Origin: Sinorhizobium psoraleae
GTDB lineage: Bacteria; Pseudomonadota; Alphaproteobacteria; Rhizobiales; Rhizobiaceae
Direction of reading: 5' to 3'
Assembly (NCBI RefSeq): GCF_013283645.1
Contig: NZ_JABEKV010000002.1
Span: 1,061,798-1,125,797, forward strand
DNA length: 64,000 nt
How positions within the stretch are numbered: position 1 is the stretch's first letter; each line of letters begins with the position of its first letter. Below the pieces are notes generated by a model. It was not told the DNA's origin, did not search any database, and saw only the letters and a list, made by a program, of their open reading frames with translations. Shown in pieces: positions 25,493-36,139 of this stretch. A program made the translations under genes and the position numbers.

Positions 25493-25885
25493 TCACGACG
25501 CCGGCTGCAGCAGATCCCAAGGATTGCCGAACGGATCGGTAAACACCGCGACGGAACCGTAGGTCTCGTGGCGCGGTGCCTCGCGGAATTCGACGCCGGT
25601 GGCGACCATCGCCGCGTGATCGCGGGCGAAGTCGTCGGTGAACAGGAAGAAACCGACCCGGCCGCCGGTCTGGTTGCCGATCGCAGCCCGTTGCCGCTCA
25701 CCCTCGGCCTTGGCGAGAAGCAGGGCCGTCTCCGCAGCGCCTTTCGGGCGGACGAGCACCCAGCGCTTGCCGTCGCCAAGCTCTGTATCCTCGATCAGGT
25801 CGAAACCGAGCTTGCCGCAATAGAAGGCGATGCCGTCATCGTAGTCCGGTACGACGATGGCGACGCGGGCGATCGTCTGCTTCAT
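25493..25885 (-). CDS. VOC-family (glyoxalase-like) protein
   Basis: A 130-residue single vicinal-oxygen-chelate domain with the two beta-alpha-beta-beta-beta halves (VAIVVPDYDDGIAFYCGKLGF and VGFFLFTDDFARDH) and the ending VFTDPFGNPWDLLQ. Substrates of such proteins vary and cannot be predicted. The ATG overlaps the murJ stop as ATGA, so it is translated together with murJ and glnD, which is an unusual partner for this family. Confidence 0.9.
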   Translation of the reverse strand: MKQTIARVAIVVPDYDDGIAFYCGKLGFDLIEDTELGDGKRWVLVRPKGAAETALLLAKAEGERQRAAIGNQTGGRVGFFLFTDDFARDHAAMVATGVEFREAPRHETYGSVAVFTDPFGNPWDLLQPAS

Positions 25886-27492
25886 GACGCATCGGGCTCC
25901 TGGCTCGCCGCAGCTTCGACCGGACCGCTAGCGCCCCTGCGCCGCAGACTGCGGCGGATCATGCCGAGGCTTGCGCCGCCAAGACCGAAGGCGAAGGCGA
26001 AATAGATCACCATTGCCGCAGCCACCAGGCCGCAGAGGGTTAGAGCGCGCGTCAGGAGCGGCGCAGCGGACGAAAGCGGAAACGCCAGCCACTGGACTGC
26101 AAAATGCAGCGCGACCGCCATGATCGCCGCGGCGATTACCAGGCGCGGAATGCGGGTCAGGAGCGGAATGTCGCGACCCCAATGGCCTCGCCAGACGAGG
26201 GTTGCGAACAACAGTATGGCGTTCACCCAGCCGGCGACGATCTCGGCGGTGGCGATGCCACTCGCGGCGAGCGTCGGAAACAGCGTCAATGCCAGTGACA
26301 CGTTCACTGCCACCGAAATCGCGGCGAAGATCATCGGCGTGCGCGTATCCTCGCGTGCGAAGAAACCCGGAATGAAGGCCTTGATCAGCACGAAGGCCGG
26401 CAGGCCGAGACCGTAGATCGCCAGGATATGGCCGACCACGACGGTCGATTCCGGTGAAAACTTGCCACGTTCGAAGAGCAGCCGGACGATCGGTTCCGAC
26501 ATGACAAGCAGCGCGGCGGCGGCCGGCAGCGTCAGGAACATCGTGAACTCGACGGAGCGGTTCTGCAGGTTGGAGGCTTCGTTGAGATTGCCGGCGCGCA
26601 GCGCCCGTGAAAGTTCCGGCAGCAACACGGTCGCGACGGCGATGCCGACGACGCCGAGCGGAAGCTGGTAGATGCGGTCGGCATAGACGAGCGACGACAC
26701 GGCGCCCGCCTTTGCCGAAGCGATATTGGTGTTGATCAACAGATTGATCTGGGTGATGCCGCCGGTGATCGCCGCCGGCAGCGCCAACACGAGAAGCCGC
26801 CTGACATTCGCCGTCAGCCGCGGACGGCGAAGCCCGATCCGGATACCGGCATTCCGTACGGCGAACCAGACGATCGCGAGTTGCACCAGACCTGCAGCCA
26901 GGACGCCCCAGGAAAGACCATAGCCGACGGCAACCGCGTCATGGCCGCCATACCAGGCATAGGCAAGAACGCCGATCAGGATGACGTTCAGAAACACCGG
27001 CGCGATCGCGGCGGCGAAGTAGCGGTGCAGCGAGTTCAGCATGCCAGCCATCATCGCCGCCAGCGACATGCAGGCGAGATAGGGGAACATGATCGTCGCG
27101 AAGGATACGGTGCTTGCAAATTTCGCCGGATCGTCGGCAAAGCCCGGGGCTATCAACTCCCTGACGATGAACGGCATCGCCAGCTCCATGGCGATGGTCA
27201 GGAACAGGAGGACGGTGAAGAGCACACCGAAAACCTCTTCCGAAAAGCGACGCGCGCCATCCATGCCGCGCGCTTCGATCTCCTTGGCAAAAAGGGGCAC
27301 GAAGGCCGAGTTGAAGGCGCCTTCGGCAAAGAGCCGACGGAAGGTGTTGGGCAGCCGGAAGGCGGTGTTGAAGGCGTCGGCAACCGGTCCGGTGCCGAGC
27401 GCCGCCGCCATGAAGGTTTCGCGGACGAAGCCGAAGATGCGGCTTCCGAGCGTCGCGCCGCCGACGGTGGCAAATTTCTTGACGAGGCTCAT
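25882..27492 (-). CDS. murJ: Lipid II flippase MurJ
   Basis: The 536-residue polytopic membrane protein moves the peptidoglycan precursor lipid II across the inner membrane. Fourteen hydrophobic segments are expected and at least twelve are obvious. The MurJ/MviN N-terminus is typical ([20 protein letters not shown], then [21 protein letters not shown]). Its start overlaps glnD by 4 nt and its stop overlaps the VOC gene by 4 nt. Charged loops rich in Arg support the usual inside-positive layout. Confidence 0.96.
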   Translation of the reverse strand: MSLVKKFATVGGATLGSRIFGFVRETFMAAALGTGPVADAFNTAFRLPNTFRRLFAEGAFNSAFVPLFAKEIEARGMDGARRFSEEVFGVLFTVLLFLTIAMELAMPFIVRELIAPGFADDPAKFASTVSFATIMFPYLACMSLAAMMAGMLNSLHRYFAAAIAPVFLNVILIGVLAYAWYGGHDAVAVGYGLSWGVLAAGLVQLAIVWFAVRNAGIRIGLRRPRLTANVRRLLVLALPAAITGGITQINLLINTNIASAKAGAVSSLVYADRIYQLPLGVVGIAVATVLLPELSRALRAGNLNEASNLQNRSVEFTMFLTLPAAAALLVMSEPIVRLLFERGKFSPESTVVVGHILAIYGLGLPAFVLIKAFIPGFFAREDTRTPMIFAAISVAVNVSLALTLFPTLAASGIATAEIVAGWVNAILLFATLVWRGHWGRDIPLLTRIPRLVIAAAIMAVALHFAVQWLAFPLSSAAPLLTRALTLCGLVAAAMVIYFAFAFGLGGASLGMIRRSLRRRGASGPVEAAASQEPDAS

Positions 27493-30338
27493 GTTTCGGC
27501 TTTTGTCGCTTTGGAACCATGTGATGCACGTGGCGCATGCGCCGGTGCGATAATGCCCGAGGGCATGCGGTCGCGAGCCTCGTCCACTTCGTCGGCCAAC
27601 ACTGCCTTGAGGCGCGCCGCAATATTCGTCTGCCGGTTCTCGCTGGTGATTTTGGAGCCGACCAGATCGGTCACGTAGAAAGTGTCGATAACCTTCTCGC
27701 CGAAGGTCGTGATATGGGCCGAGGCAATATCGAGCGAGAGGTCGGAAAGCACCGCCGTGACTTCGGAAAGCAGGCCGGGCCGGTCGAGTCCCTCGACCTC
27801 GATCACGGTAAACTTGTTCGAGAGCGAATTGCTGATCGTCACTTCCGGCGTGACAGTGAAGGCCTTGCTGCGCTTCTTCACCCGCGTGCGGCTTGCGATC
27901 ACCTCCGGCAACCGCTTGCGGCCGGAAAGCACGTCCTCGATCAGCTTGCCGATGCTTGCGGCCCGGCGCGTTTCGTCCTCGTCGACCGGAAATTCCCGGT
28001 TGACGAGAATCGTGTCCAGCGCCCGTCCGTCCGACGTCGTGAAGATCTGCGCGTCGACAATGTTGGCGCCTGCCGCGGCGCAGGCCCCGGCAATGACCGT
28101 CAGCAGGCGCGGATGGTCCGGGGAAAGCACGGTGATTTCGGTGATCGCATGGAATTGATGCGTGCGCACCATGGTCGCGAGCGTTTCGCCGGCCCGGTCC
28201 GCATCGCGAATGAACTTCGCGTGCCGGACCTGATCCTCAAGCGCCACCGAAAGAAGATAAGGCTGGTAATGCAGCCGCACGTATGCCTCTCGGTCCGCCT
28301 CGGGCCAATCGGTCAGCGCCTCCCCCAGCATGTGGGCCGCATGTTTTGCCCGCTCCTTTCGCGACAGTTCCGAGAAGCCGCCGGAGAGCAGAAGCTCGGT
28401 CTCATAATAGAGCGTGCGCAGCAGCTGTCCCTTCCAGCCGTTCCAGACGCCGGGCCCAACCGCCCGGATGTCGCAGACCGTCAGGATGAGCAGCATTTTC
28501 AGGCGGTCGAGAGACTGCACCCGCTCGGCGAAATCGACGATGGTCTTGCGGTCGTTGAGATCGCGGGTCTGGGCCACCATCGACATGGTGAGGTGCTCCT
28601 CGACCAGCCAGACCACGGTTTCGGTCTGCTTCGGCGAAAGCCCCAAACGCGGGCAGAGCTTGCGGGCCACCTTGGCACCGGCAATCGAATGATCCTCCGG
28701 TCGGCCCTTGGCGATGTCGTGCAGCAACACGGCGACATAAAGGGCCTCGCGATCCTCGATTCCCGGCATCAGCGTCGCCGAAAGCGGGTGCGCCTCCTCC
28801 TCGATGCCGCGCTCGACACGCGAGAGGATATCGACCGTGCGCAGCAGATGCTCATCCACCGTATAGTGATGATACATGTTGAACTGCATCATCGAGACGA
28901 TCTTGCCGAAATCGGGAATGAAGCGGCCGAGGACACCCGACTCGTTCATGCGCCTCAGGATCAGCTCCGGATTGCGCCGCGACGTCAGGATCGAGAGGAA
29001 CAGCCTGTTGGCTTCCTCGTCTTCCCGCAACTGCGGTGTGATCAGGCTCAGCGAGCGGGTCACCTGCTTCAGCGCGGCCGGATGGAATTCCAGCTCGTTG
29101 ATGTCGGCGACATGAAAGAACCGCAGAAGGTTTACCGGATCGCGCTTGAAGACATCGGGGCTCGAAAGCGCGATGCGTCCGCCATCGTCGACGAAGTCGA
29201 GCGTCCCGGCAATCTTGCGGGTGCGATGCCTGAAACGGCTGATGACACCCGAGATCCCCGGTGCGTCCTTCGCCTGCTGGTCCTCCAGCGCGGCGCAGAA
29301 AATGCGCGTCAAATCACCCACGTCCTTGGCGACGAGGAAATAGTGCTTCATGAAGCGCTCGACTGCCGAGAGGCCGGGGTGATCGTGATAGCCCAAGGCC
29401 TCGGCGATCTCGCGCTGAATGTCGAAGGACAGCCGCTCCTCCGCCTTTCCTGTGAGGAAATGCATGTGGCAGCGCACCGCCCAGAGGAAATCCTCCGACT
29501 TCTGGAAAAGCTTGTACTCCTGTCGCGACAGGACGCCGAGCTTGACGAGATCGGCAGAGTCCTTGACGCGGTAGAAATACTTGGCAATCCAGAACAGCGT
29601 GTGCAGATCGCGGAGCCCGCCTTTGCCTTCCTTGATGTTCGGTTCGACGAGATAGCGGGTATCGCCCGCCTTGCGATGGCGCTGGTCACGCTCGGCAAGT
29701 TTGGCGGCGATGAAATCGGGGCCCGTATTGCGGACGATCTCGTGGTCGAAGCGCGTCTCGAGCTCGCTTGCCAGCGCCTCGGAACCGCAGATGTAGCGGC
29801 ATTCGAGGATCGCCGTGCGGATCGTCATGTCGGCGCGCGACAGCCGGATGCACTCCTCGATCGTCCGCGTCGCATGGCCGACCTTGAAGCCCAGGTCCCA
29901 GAGGATGTAGAGCATGAACTCGATCGCCGGCTCGGCCCAAACCGCTTTTTTCGCGGGCAGCAGGAACAGGAGGTCGATATCCGACCCCGGGGCAAGCGTT
30001 CCGCGTCCATAGCCGCCAACGGCGGTCACCGCAATGCGAGACGCCGGCGGTGCTTTCGCCGCGTCGAAAACCTCGTTCAGCACGAAATCATGCAGAAGGG
30101 CGATGAGCTGGTCCTGGAGCCAGGAGATGCGTTCGGCGCATTTGATCCCGGCACCATCGGCCGCAAGCAGTTCGCGCACCTTGGCGCGTCCCGCGAGATT
30201 GGCCTGCTTGAAAGCGGCGAGCAGGGCCTGGCGCATCGGTTCTCGCTGCTCCGCGTGAGCAGAGGCGATGAAGCTGCATTTTGCTCGCAGCGCCGCAACA
30301 TCGAGAATTTCGGGAAAGGAAGTTTCGTGTCTGGCCAT
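27489..30338 (-). CDS. glnD: Bifunctional uridylyltransferase / uridylyl-removing enzyme GlnD
   Basis: GlnD uridylylates or deuridylylates PII according to glutamine level and so sets nitrogen status. The start [14 protein letters not shown] gives 949 residues; an upstream ATG would add 22 residues without similarity. Domains in order are the nucleotidyltransferase ([21 protein letters not shown], near residue 110), the HD hydrolase ([15 protein letters not shown], near residue 540) and two ACT domains at the C-terminus (about 730 and 845) that sense glutamine. It overlaps murJ by 4 nt. The leader upstream is filled with RIME-like repeats. Confidence 0.97.
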   Translation of the reverse strand: MARHETSFPEILDVAALRAKCSFIASAHAEQREPMRQALLAAFKQANLAGRAKVRELLAADGAGIKCAERISWLQDQLIALLHDFVLNEVFDAAKAPPASRIAVTAVGGYGRGTLAPGSDIDLLFLLPAKKAVWAEPAIEFMLYILWDLGFKVGHATRTIEECIRLSRADMTIRTAILECRYICGSEALASELETRFDHEIVRNTGPDFIAAKLAERDQRHRKAGDTRYLVEPNIKEGKGGLRDLHTLFWIAKYFYRVKDSADLVKLGVLSRQEYKLFQKSEDFLWAVRCHMHFLTGKAEERLSFDIQREIAEALGYHDHPGLSAVERFMKHYFLVAKDVGDLTRIFCAALEDQQAKDAPGISGVISRFRHRTRKIAGTLDFVDDGGRIALSSPDVFKRDPVNLLRFFHVADINELEFHPAALKQVTRSLSLITPQLREDEEANRLFLSILTSRRNPELILRRMNESGVLGRFIPDFGKIVSMMQFNMYHHYTVDEHLLRTVDILSRVERGIEEEAHPLSATLMPGIEDREALYVAVLLHDIAKGRPEDHSIAGAKVARKLCPRLGLSPKQTETVVWLVEEHLTMSMVAQTRDLNDRKTIVDFAERVQSLDRLKMLLILTVCDIRAVGPGVWNGWKGQLLRTLYYETELLLSGGFSELSRKERAKHAAHMLGEALTDWPEADREAYVRLHYQPYLLSVALEDQVRHAKFIRDADRAGETLATMVRTHQFHAITEITVLSPDHPRLLTVIAGACAAAGANIVDAQIFTTSDGRALDTILVNREFPVDEDETRRAASIGKLIEDVLSGRKRLPEVIASRTRVKKRSKAFTVTPEVTISNSLSNKFTVIEVEGLDRPGLLSEVTAVLSDLSLDIASAHITTFGEKVIDTFYVTDLVGSKITSENRQTNIAARLKAVLADEVDEARDRMPSGIIAPAHAPRASHGSKATKAET

Positions 30339-30423
30339 GAAGTGCCGAGGGGCGTCCTGTCCGACTGGTTGTGTAATCCGCTGCATCTGCCAGCGCTCCT
30401 GCATGTCGCCGTGGACCGGCGGG

Positions 30424-30586
30424 AAACATGCAGCATTTCAAAATGCCACGTCCTTTGCGCGCCCACTGCATGCTTCCTTAAATCGGAGCGATTTAAGGAT
30501 AAAAACATGCAGCAACTCAAAGTGCTACAGCGACCTTTGTGCGTCTGAAGACGCACGGCGCTGTAGAAAGACGCGCGGCGCTGTAT
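30424..30586 (+). repeat. Nested RIME-like repeats upstream of glnD
   Basis: A complete RIME-like copy occupies 30466-30566, from CTGCATGCTTCCTTAAATCG to CGGCGCTGTAG. To its left at 30424-30462 is the middle part of another copy (AAACATGCAGCATTTC, AAAATGC, TCCTTTGCGCG). To its right at 30567-30586 is the end of such a copy (AAAGACGCGCGGCGCTGTAT). The simplest reading is that one element entered another at its terminal palindrome. The remaining gene-free bases of 30339-30662 show no other feature. Confidence 0.65.
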
Positions 30587-30662
30587 AGCCTTTCTGTCCT
30601 TCAAATAACAGGAAAAATCGGCGCAGCATGCAACAACCGGTCAATGCCGCCCTCAAGGAAGA

Positions 30663-33407
30663 TCAGCGGGCGCCAAGTTGTTTCTTCAGCGAGTAGAGCG
30701 CGTCAAGGGCGTCACGCGGCGTCATGTCGTCGGGATTGAGCGCCTTCAGCGCTTCCTCGACCTTCGAAGGCCCGGCTCTCGTCGATTCCTCGCGCCGTAT
30801 CGCCACCTGGAAAAGCGGCAGGTCGTCGATCAGCTGGCTTGCCGGGTTCTTGCGGTCTGCGTCCTCGAGCTTGGCGAGCACGTCCTTGGCCCGCGCGACG
30901 ACCGACGCAGGCAGGCCCGCAAGCCGGGCGACCTGGATCCCGTAGGACCGGTCGGCGGCACCGGGGCCGACCTCGTGCAGGAAGATCACGTCGCCGTCCC
31001 ACTCCTTGACCCGCATCGTCGCGTTCGAGAGGCGGCCAAGCTTTTCGGAAAGCACCGTCAACTCGTGGAAGTGGGTGGCGAAGAGCCCGCGGCAACGATT
31101 GACCTCGTGCAGGTGCTCGACCGCGGCCCAGGCAATCGACAGGCCGTCGAAGGTCGCCGTGCCGCGGCCGATCTCGTCGAGAATCACCAGCGAGCGGTCC
31201 GTCGCCTGATTGAGGATCGCCGCCGTCTCGACCATCTCGACCATGAAGGTCGAACGGCCGCGGGCGAGATCGTCCGATGCGCCGACACGCGAAAAAAGCC
31301 GGTCGACGGTGCCGATATGCGCCGACGCCGCCGGGACGAACGATCCCATCTGCGCCATGATCGCAATCAGCGCATTCTGGCGCAGGAAGGTCGATTTACC
31401 GCCCATGTTCGGGCCGGTGAGCAGCCAGATCGCTCCGCCCTCGTGACCATCCGGAGGCGACAGGTCGCAACCATTGGCAACGAAGGCATTGGCCGCCTGA
31501 CGCCGGAGCGCCTGTTCGACGACGGGGTGCCGGCCACCGTCGATCGCGAACGTCCGCGAGCGGTCAACGACCGGGCGCGCATAATTCTGCTCTTCGGCAA
31601 GAACCGCCAAGCCGGTCGAGACGTCAAGGGTTGCGAGCGCCAGCGCGGCAGCCTTGATCGCTTCGGCATGCGCAACAATCTCGCCCGCCATCGCCTCAAA
31701 TGCTTCGAGTTCGATCGCAAGGGCGCGGTCGGCGGCATTGGCGATCTTGGTTTCGAGCTCCGCAAGCTCTGTCGTCGTGAACCGCATGGCATTCGCCATG
31801 GTCTGGCGGTGAATGAAGCGTGCGCGCCCTGCGTCGGTGTCGGTCATAGCGCCGGCATTTCCCGCCGTCACCTCGATGAAATAACCAAGCACGTTGTTGT
31901 GCTTGATTTTCAGCGATTTGATCCCGGTTTCCTCGCAATATTGCAGTTGCAGGCCCGCAATCACCCGACGCGACTGGTCACGCAACGCTCGCATCTCGTC
32001 GAGTTCGCCACGCGCTCCTTCGCGCACGAAGCCGCCGTCGCGCTTCGATAGCGGCAGTTCTTCCGCGAGCATCGACTCGAGCCTCGCCAGCAACGCTTCC
32101 GGCAATGCGTCGATCGCGGCATGTGCCTCGGTCAGTTCTGCCGATAGGCTGCCGCGAGACAGCAGCGCCGATATTGTTGCCGCAGCCCGAAGTCCGGCCT
32201 GGATCGCGCCCAGATCGCGCGGGCCGCCACGGCCGAGCGCCAGCCGCGACAGAGCCCGCGGCATGTCGGGCGCGCGCCGCAAGGCATCGCGCAGATCCAT
32301 CGCAAAACTCGGCTGGTCGGCAATGACCTCGATGGAATCGAGCCGCGTGTTGATCCGATCGGGATCGGTCAGCGGCGACATCAGCCGCTCCGCGAGTAGC
32401 CGTGCGCCGCCGCTCGTCACCGTTCGGTCAAGGGCTCTGAGCAACGTTCCCTCGCGCGCACCGGAAAGCGTCTTGACCAGTTCGAGGTTGGCGCGGGTCG
32501 CCGGATCGATGAAGAGCGTCGAGGCAACGCTTTCCCGCTCGGGGATCCCGAGAGCAGGGCGTTCGGCGAGCTGGGTCTTCTCAACGTAGGAGATCGCCGC
32601 CGAGGCGGCCGCGAGCTCGGCGCGCGAAAAGCTGCCGAAGCCGTCAAGAGTCTTCACGCCGTAGTAACGGGCGATGCGGCCTTCCGCCGTCGCGCTGTCG
32701 AACAGCACCGCCGGCTGCGGCACCGCGACCCGGCCGAGCACGTCGAATACCGGTCGGAGCTCCGGATCGTGAAAGACGGTATCCGGCAGGACCAATTCAC
32801 GCGGCTCGATGCGCAATATATCGGCGAGCAAACGGCCTTCGGCCGTCTCGGCCAGGCGGAAAATGCCGGTCGATATGTCGATCCAGGCGAGCGCATAGGC
32901 AGGTTCCGTGCCGCTGCGGATGCGGGCGAGCGCCATAAGATAGTTCGACTCGGCCGGCGAAAGCAGCTTGTCCTCGGTGATCGTTCCCGGTGTCACCAGC
33001 CGGACGACGTCGCGGCGCACGACCGACTTGCCGCCACGCTTCCTCGCTTCGGCCGGATCTTCGACCTGCTCGCAGACGGCGACCCGGAAACCGAGGGCGA
33101 TCAGCTTCTGCAGATAGTCGTCGGCCGCGTGGACCGGCACGCCGCACATCGGAATCTCCTGGCCCAAGTGCTGGCCGCGCTTCGTCAGCGTGATCCCGAG
33201 CGCGCGCGATGCTTCGACCGCATCCTGAAAGAACAGCTCGTAGAAGTCGCCCATCCGGTAGAACAGCAGCGAATCCGGATTGTTCGCCTTGATCTCGATG
33301 TACTGCTCCATCATCGGCGTCGCGGTGGAGCGGCTCTCCTCGCTTGCCAGATCGGACACGGAAAGGACATCGCCCGTGCGGCTCGATGGGTCTGTCACGA
33401 AATTCAT
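30663..33407 (-). CDS. mutS: DNA mismatch repair protein MutS
   Basis: MutS recognises mismatches and starts repair. The 914-residue protein has the mismatch-reading Phe-x-Glu in [12 protein letters not shown] near residue 52, the clamp and lever domains, the Walker [14 protein letters not shown] near residue 665, and [14 protein letters not shown] as Walker B. The first 30 residues ([17 protein letters not shown]) are a poorly conserved extension. It is divergent from tme; the 102-nt gap holds both promoters. Confidence 0.97.
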   Translation of the reverse strand: MNFVTDPSSRTGDVLSVSDLASEESRSTATPMMEQYIEIKANNPDSLLFYRMGDFYELFFQDAVEASRALGITLTKRGQHLGQEIPMCGVPVHAADDYLQKLIALGFRVAVCEQVEDPAEARKRGGKSVVRRDVVRLVTPGTITEDKLLSPAESNYLMALARIRSGTEPAYALAWIDISTGIFRLAETAEGRLLADILRIEPRELVLPDTVFHDPELRPVFDVLGRVAVPQPAVLFDSATAEGRIARYYGVKTLDGFGSFSRAELAAASAAISYVEKTQLAERPALGIPERESVASTLFIDPATRANLELVKTLSGAREGTLLRALDRTVTSGGARLLAERLMSPLTDPDRINTRLDSIEVIADQPSFAMDLRDALRRAPDMPRALSRLALGRGGPRDLGAIQAGLRAAATISALLSRGSLSAELTEAHAAIDALPEALLARLESMLAEELPLSKRDGGFVREGARGELDEMRALRDQSRRVIAGLQLQYCEETGIKSLKIKHNNVLGYFIEVTAGNAGAMTDTDAGRARFIHRQTMANAMRFTTTELAELETKIANAADRALAIELEAFEAMAGEIVAHAEAIKAAALALATLDVSTGLAVLAEEQNYARPVVDRSRTFAIDGGRHPVVEQALRRQAANAFVANGCDLSPPDGHEGGAIWLLTGPNMGGKSTFLRQNALIAIMAQMGSFVPAASAHIGTVDRLFSRVGASDDLARGRSTFMVEMVETAAILNQATDRSLVILDEIGRGTATFDGLSIAWAAVEHLHEVNRCRGLFATHFHELTVLSEKLGRLSNATMRVKEWDGDVIFLHEVGPGAADRSYGIQVARLAGLPASVVARAKDVLAKLEDADRKNPASQLIDDLPLFQVAIRREESTRAGPSKVEEALKALNPDDMTPRDALDALYSLKKQLGAR

Positions 33408-33509
33408 GATTGTTCCAAAAAAAGAGATGTCACACTATCCGCAAGCATTTATAGACGACAATAACAAAGAGGCTGACCTCGGCGGTCGCCCACAGGAGGT
33501 TGAGGAAAC

Positions 33510-35795
33510 ATGCCGGCTACCGACAAGACCGACCGCACGATGACAAGCGTCACCGCCCAGGAAGCGCTCGATTTCCACTCCCAAGGTCGGCCCGGAAAAC
33601 TGGAGATCGCCCCGACAAAGGCGATGGCGACGCAACGCGACCTGTCGCTCGCCTACTCGCCCGGCGTCGCCGTGCCCGTGAAGGCGATCGCCGAAGACCC
33701 GGCAACCGCCTACGACTACACGACGCGCGGCAACATGGTCGCGGTGATTTCCAACGGCACGGCGATCCTCGGCCTCGGCAATCTCGGTGCGCTTGCCTCG
33801 AAGCCGGTCATGGAGGGCAAGTCGGTCCTGTTCAAGCGATTTGCGGATGTCGATTCGATCGATCTCGAAGTCGATACGGAGAATGTCGACGAATTCGTTA
33901 ACTGCGTGCGCTTTCTCGGCCCATCTTTCGGGGGCATCAATCTCGAGGATATCAGGGCGCCGGACTGTTTCATCATCGAGCAGCGGTTGCGCGAGGTTAT
34001 GGACATTCCCGTGTTCCATGACGACCAGCACGGCACCGCGATCATCGCCGCCGCGGGCCTCATCAATGCGCTGGCGCTGACCGGGCGTGACTTCAAAACG
34101 ACCAGGCTCGTCTGTAACGGCGCGGGCGCTGCGGCGATCGCCTGTATCGAGCTCATCAAGGCGATGGGTTTCAATGGGGAAAACGTCATTCTCTGCGATA
34201 CCAAGGGCGTGATCTACAAGGGCCGGACGGATGGCATGAACCAGTGGAAATCGGCGCACGCGGTCGATACCGACCGCCGGACCCTGACCGAAGCACTGGA
34301 GGGCGCGGACGTGTTCTTCGGGCTGTCGGCAAAGGGCGCGCTTTCGACGGAGATGGTGCTTTCCATGGCGCCGAAACCGATCATCTTCGCCATGGCCAAT
34401 CCGGATCCCGAAATCACGCCGGAGGAAGTCGCCCGCATCCGCGACGACGCGATCGTCGCGACCGGTCGGTCCGACTACCCGAACCAGGTCAACAATGTTC
34501 TTGGTTTCCCCTATATCTTCCGCGGCGCCCTCGACGTGCGCGCCTCGACGATCAACGACGCGATGAAGATCGCCGCGGCGGAAGCGCTTGCTAGCCTTGC
34601 GAAAGAGGACGTGCCCGACGATGTCGCCGCCGCCTACCAGGGCAACCGGCCGCGCTTCGGACCGCAATACATCATTCCCGTTCCCTTCGATCCGCGTCTC
34701 ATTTCGGCCATACCGATAGCGGTCGCAAAGGCGGCCATGGAAACGGGCGTGGCGCGCAAGCCGATAACCGATCTTGCAGACTATGCGCAGCAGCTTTCGG
34801 CGCGGCGCGACCCGATCGCCTCGACGCTGCAGCGCATCTTCGAACGCGTCCGCCGCCAGCCGAAGCGCATCGTCTTTGCCGAAGGCGAAGAGGTGCAGAT
34901 GATGCGCTCGGCAATCGCCTATGCCAATCAGCAGCTCGGCACTGCCATCCTGCTCGGACGCGAGGAGCAAATGCGCGAAACGGCGGAACGGGAAGGCATC
35001 GACCTCAACCGCGCCGGCATCCAGATCGTCAACGCACGCCTCTCCAAACGCGTCGGCGCCTATACCGATTTCCTCTACGCCCGGCTCCAGCGCAAGGGTT
35101 ACCTCTTCCGCGACGTACAGCGACTGATCAACAACGACCGCAACCACTTCGCCGCCTGCATGGTGGCGCTCGGCGATGCGGACGGAATGGTGACCGGGTT
35201 GACGCGCAATTATTCCACGGCGCTTCAGGACGTGCGCCGCTGCATTGACGCCAAGCCCGGGCATCGCGTTATCGGCGTCTCGATCGCCCTTTGCCGAGGT
35301 CGGACGGTACTCGTCGCCGATACGGCCGTGCACGACATGCCTTCGTCCGAGGAACTGGCCGACATCGCGGAGGAAGCGGCGGGGCTCGCCAAGCGGCTCG
35401 GCTATGTACCGCGAGTCGCGTTGCTCGCCTATTCGACCTTCGGCCACCCCTCGGGCGAACGCTCCGAAAGGGTGCGCGAAGCGGTGAAGATTCTCGACAA
35501 GCGTCGCGTCGATTTCGAATATGATGGCGAAATGGCCGCCGACGTCGCGCTCAATCAGCGCGTGATGGAGCAATATCCGTTCTGCCGGCTTTCCGGCACC
35601 GCCAACGTACTGGTCATGCCGGCGTTCCACTCTGCCTCGATCTCGACCAAGATGCTCCAGGAACTCGGCGGCTCGACCGTTATCGGCCCGCTGCTCGTCG
35701 GCCTGGATAAATCCGTGCAGATCGCATCCATGTCGGCAAAGGATTCGGACATCGTCAACATGGCGGCAATCGCGGCCTACAATGCCGGGACCTGA
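33510..35795 (+). CDS. tme: NADP-dependent malic enzyme with phosphotransacetylase-like domain
   Basis: The enzyme decarboxylates malate to pyruvate, making NADPH. The 761-residue protein has an N-terminal malic domain (SPGVAVPVKAI, DDQHGTA), an NAD(P)-binding domain (NGAGAAAIACIELIK, ANPDPEI) and a C-terminal phosphotransacetylase-like domain (about 440-755) with no proven acetyl-transfer role in this family. The start has AGGAGGT and TGAGG upstream. S. meliloti has two malic enzymes, and only the other, Dme, is essential for symbiotic nitrogen fixation. I assign tme from the flanking mutS and olsB; dme is a close paralogue. Confidence 0.88.
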   Translation: MPATDKTDRTMTSVTAQEALDFHSQGRPGKLEIAPTKAMATQRDLSLAYSPGVAVPVKAIAEDPATAYDYTTRGNMVAVISNGTAILGLGNLGALASKPVMEGKSVLFKRFADVDSIDLEVDTENVDEFVNCVRFLGPSFGGINLEDIRAPDCFIIEQRLREVMDIPVFHDDQHGTAIIAAAGLINALALTGRDFKTTRLVCNGAGAAAIACIELIKAMGFNGENVILCDTKGVIYKGRTDGMNQWKSAHAVDTDRRTLTEALEGADVFFGLSAKGALSTEMVLSMAPKPIIFAMANPDPEITPEEVARIRDDAIVATGRSDYPNQVNNVLGFPYIFRGALDVRASTINDAMKIAAAEALASLAKEDVPDDVAAAYQGNRPRFGPQYIIPVPFDPRLISAIPIAVAKAAMETGVARKPITDLADYAQQLSARRDPIASTLQRIFERVRRQPKRIVFAEGEEVQMMRSAIAYANQQLGTAILLGREEQMRETAEREGIDLNRAGIQIVNARLSKRVGAYTDFLYARLQRKGYLFRDVQRLINNDRNHFAACMVALGDADGMVTGLTRNYSTALQDVRRCIDAKPGHRVIGVSIALCRGRTVLVADTAVHDMPSSEELADIAEEAAGLAKRLGYVPRVALLAYSTFGHPSGERSERVREAVKILDKRRVDFEYDGEMAADVALNQRVMEQYPFCRLSGTANVLVMPAFHSASISTKMLQELGGSTVIGPLLVGLDKSVQIASMSAKDSDIVNMAAIAAYNAGT

Positions 35796-35885
35796 ACCGG
35801 GCAACGATGCGCCGTTTCGGGACAGTACTGCATCGGTTGCGAACATTGTTTGGCAAGACCGTGCAGCAATGGCACACAGGTCACC

Positions 35886-35927
35886 AGTAAAACAAGAGCC
35901 CACTTCCCCGGCAAAGGAAGTGGGCTC
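35886..35927 (-). terminator. Strong rho-independent terminator, minus strand
   Basis: GAGCCCACTTCC at 35896-35907 and GGAAGTGGGCTC at 35916-35927 form a perfect 12-bp stem with an eight-base loop. On the minus strand the stem is followed by TTGTTTT. It could end either the olsB transcript 212 nt away or a short RNA starting near 35950. Confidence 0.75.
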
Positions 35928-35950
35928 AATACGTTATGGCAGATCTATCA
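35886..35950 (-). ncRNA. Candidate small RNA of about 65 nt
   Basis: A promoter of sigma-70 type (TTGCAA, 17 nt, TTATAA) on the minus strand would start transcription near 35950, and the strong terminator ends it near 35886. The product would be mostly the terminator hairpin with a single-stranded 5' tail of about 20 nt. I do not recognise a named sRNA. An olsB transcript ending here is the alternative. Confidence 0.4.
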
Positions 35951-35956
35951 CTTAGG

Positions 35957-35985
35957 TTATAAAAATAAGAGGAAATTGATTGCAA
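35957..35985 (-). promoter_or_regulatory. Candidate promoter for the small RNA
   Basis: On the minus strand TTGCAA (35985-35980) is separated by 17 nt from TTATAA (35962-35957). Both boxes match housekeeping consensus reasonably and lie in an AT-rich intergenic stretch. With T-tracts in the spacer, chance occurrence is possible. Confidence 0.4.
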
Positions 35986-36139
35986 TATACGCCACCCTCT
36001 TGGCGCATTGCCTATCTTTCCCTTTGTTTTTTACACTCCTTCGTCATGAAATTCAGACCAACCGTGGAGATACACTTCTTCTTTTCAGGGAAGAAAGTCA
36101 AACATATCCTTAATAACTGGTTAATACTGCGGGGACCGC

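Larger units (their letters stand above)
35796..36139. other. AT-rich gene-free stretch between tme and olsB
   Basis: Both genes end here (convergent). It has lower GC than the surroundings, a candidate promoter on the minus strand (35957-35985) and a strong terminator hairpin (35896-35927). I find no coding frame with family features. The stretch 35930-36139 is AT-rich with several T-tracts. The likely content is a small RNA gene. Confidence 0.55.

Noticed and set aside
27537-30548. A 1003-codon open frame antisense to glnD
   Set aside because: It is a GC-driven shadow of glnD: the composition is His/Arg-rich with no fold motifs, and glnD on the other strand has complete domains over the same bases.
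33435-35903. An 822-codon open frame antisense to tme
   Set aside because: Same reason: tme has all its motifs in the sense strand and the antisense product has no recognisable domain and a low-complexity, charged composition.
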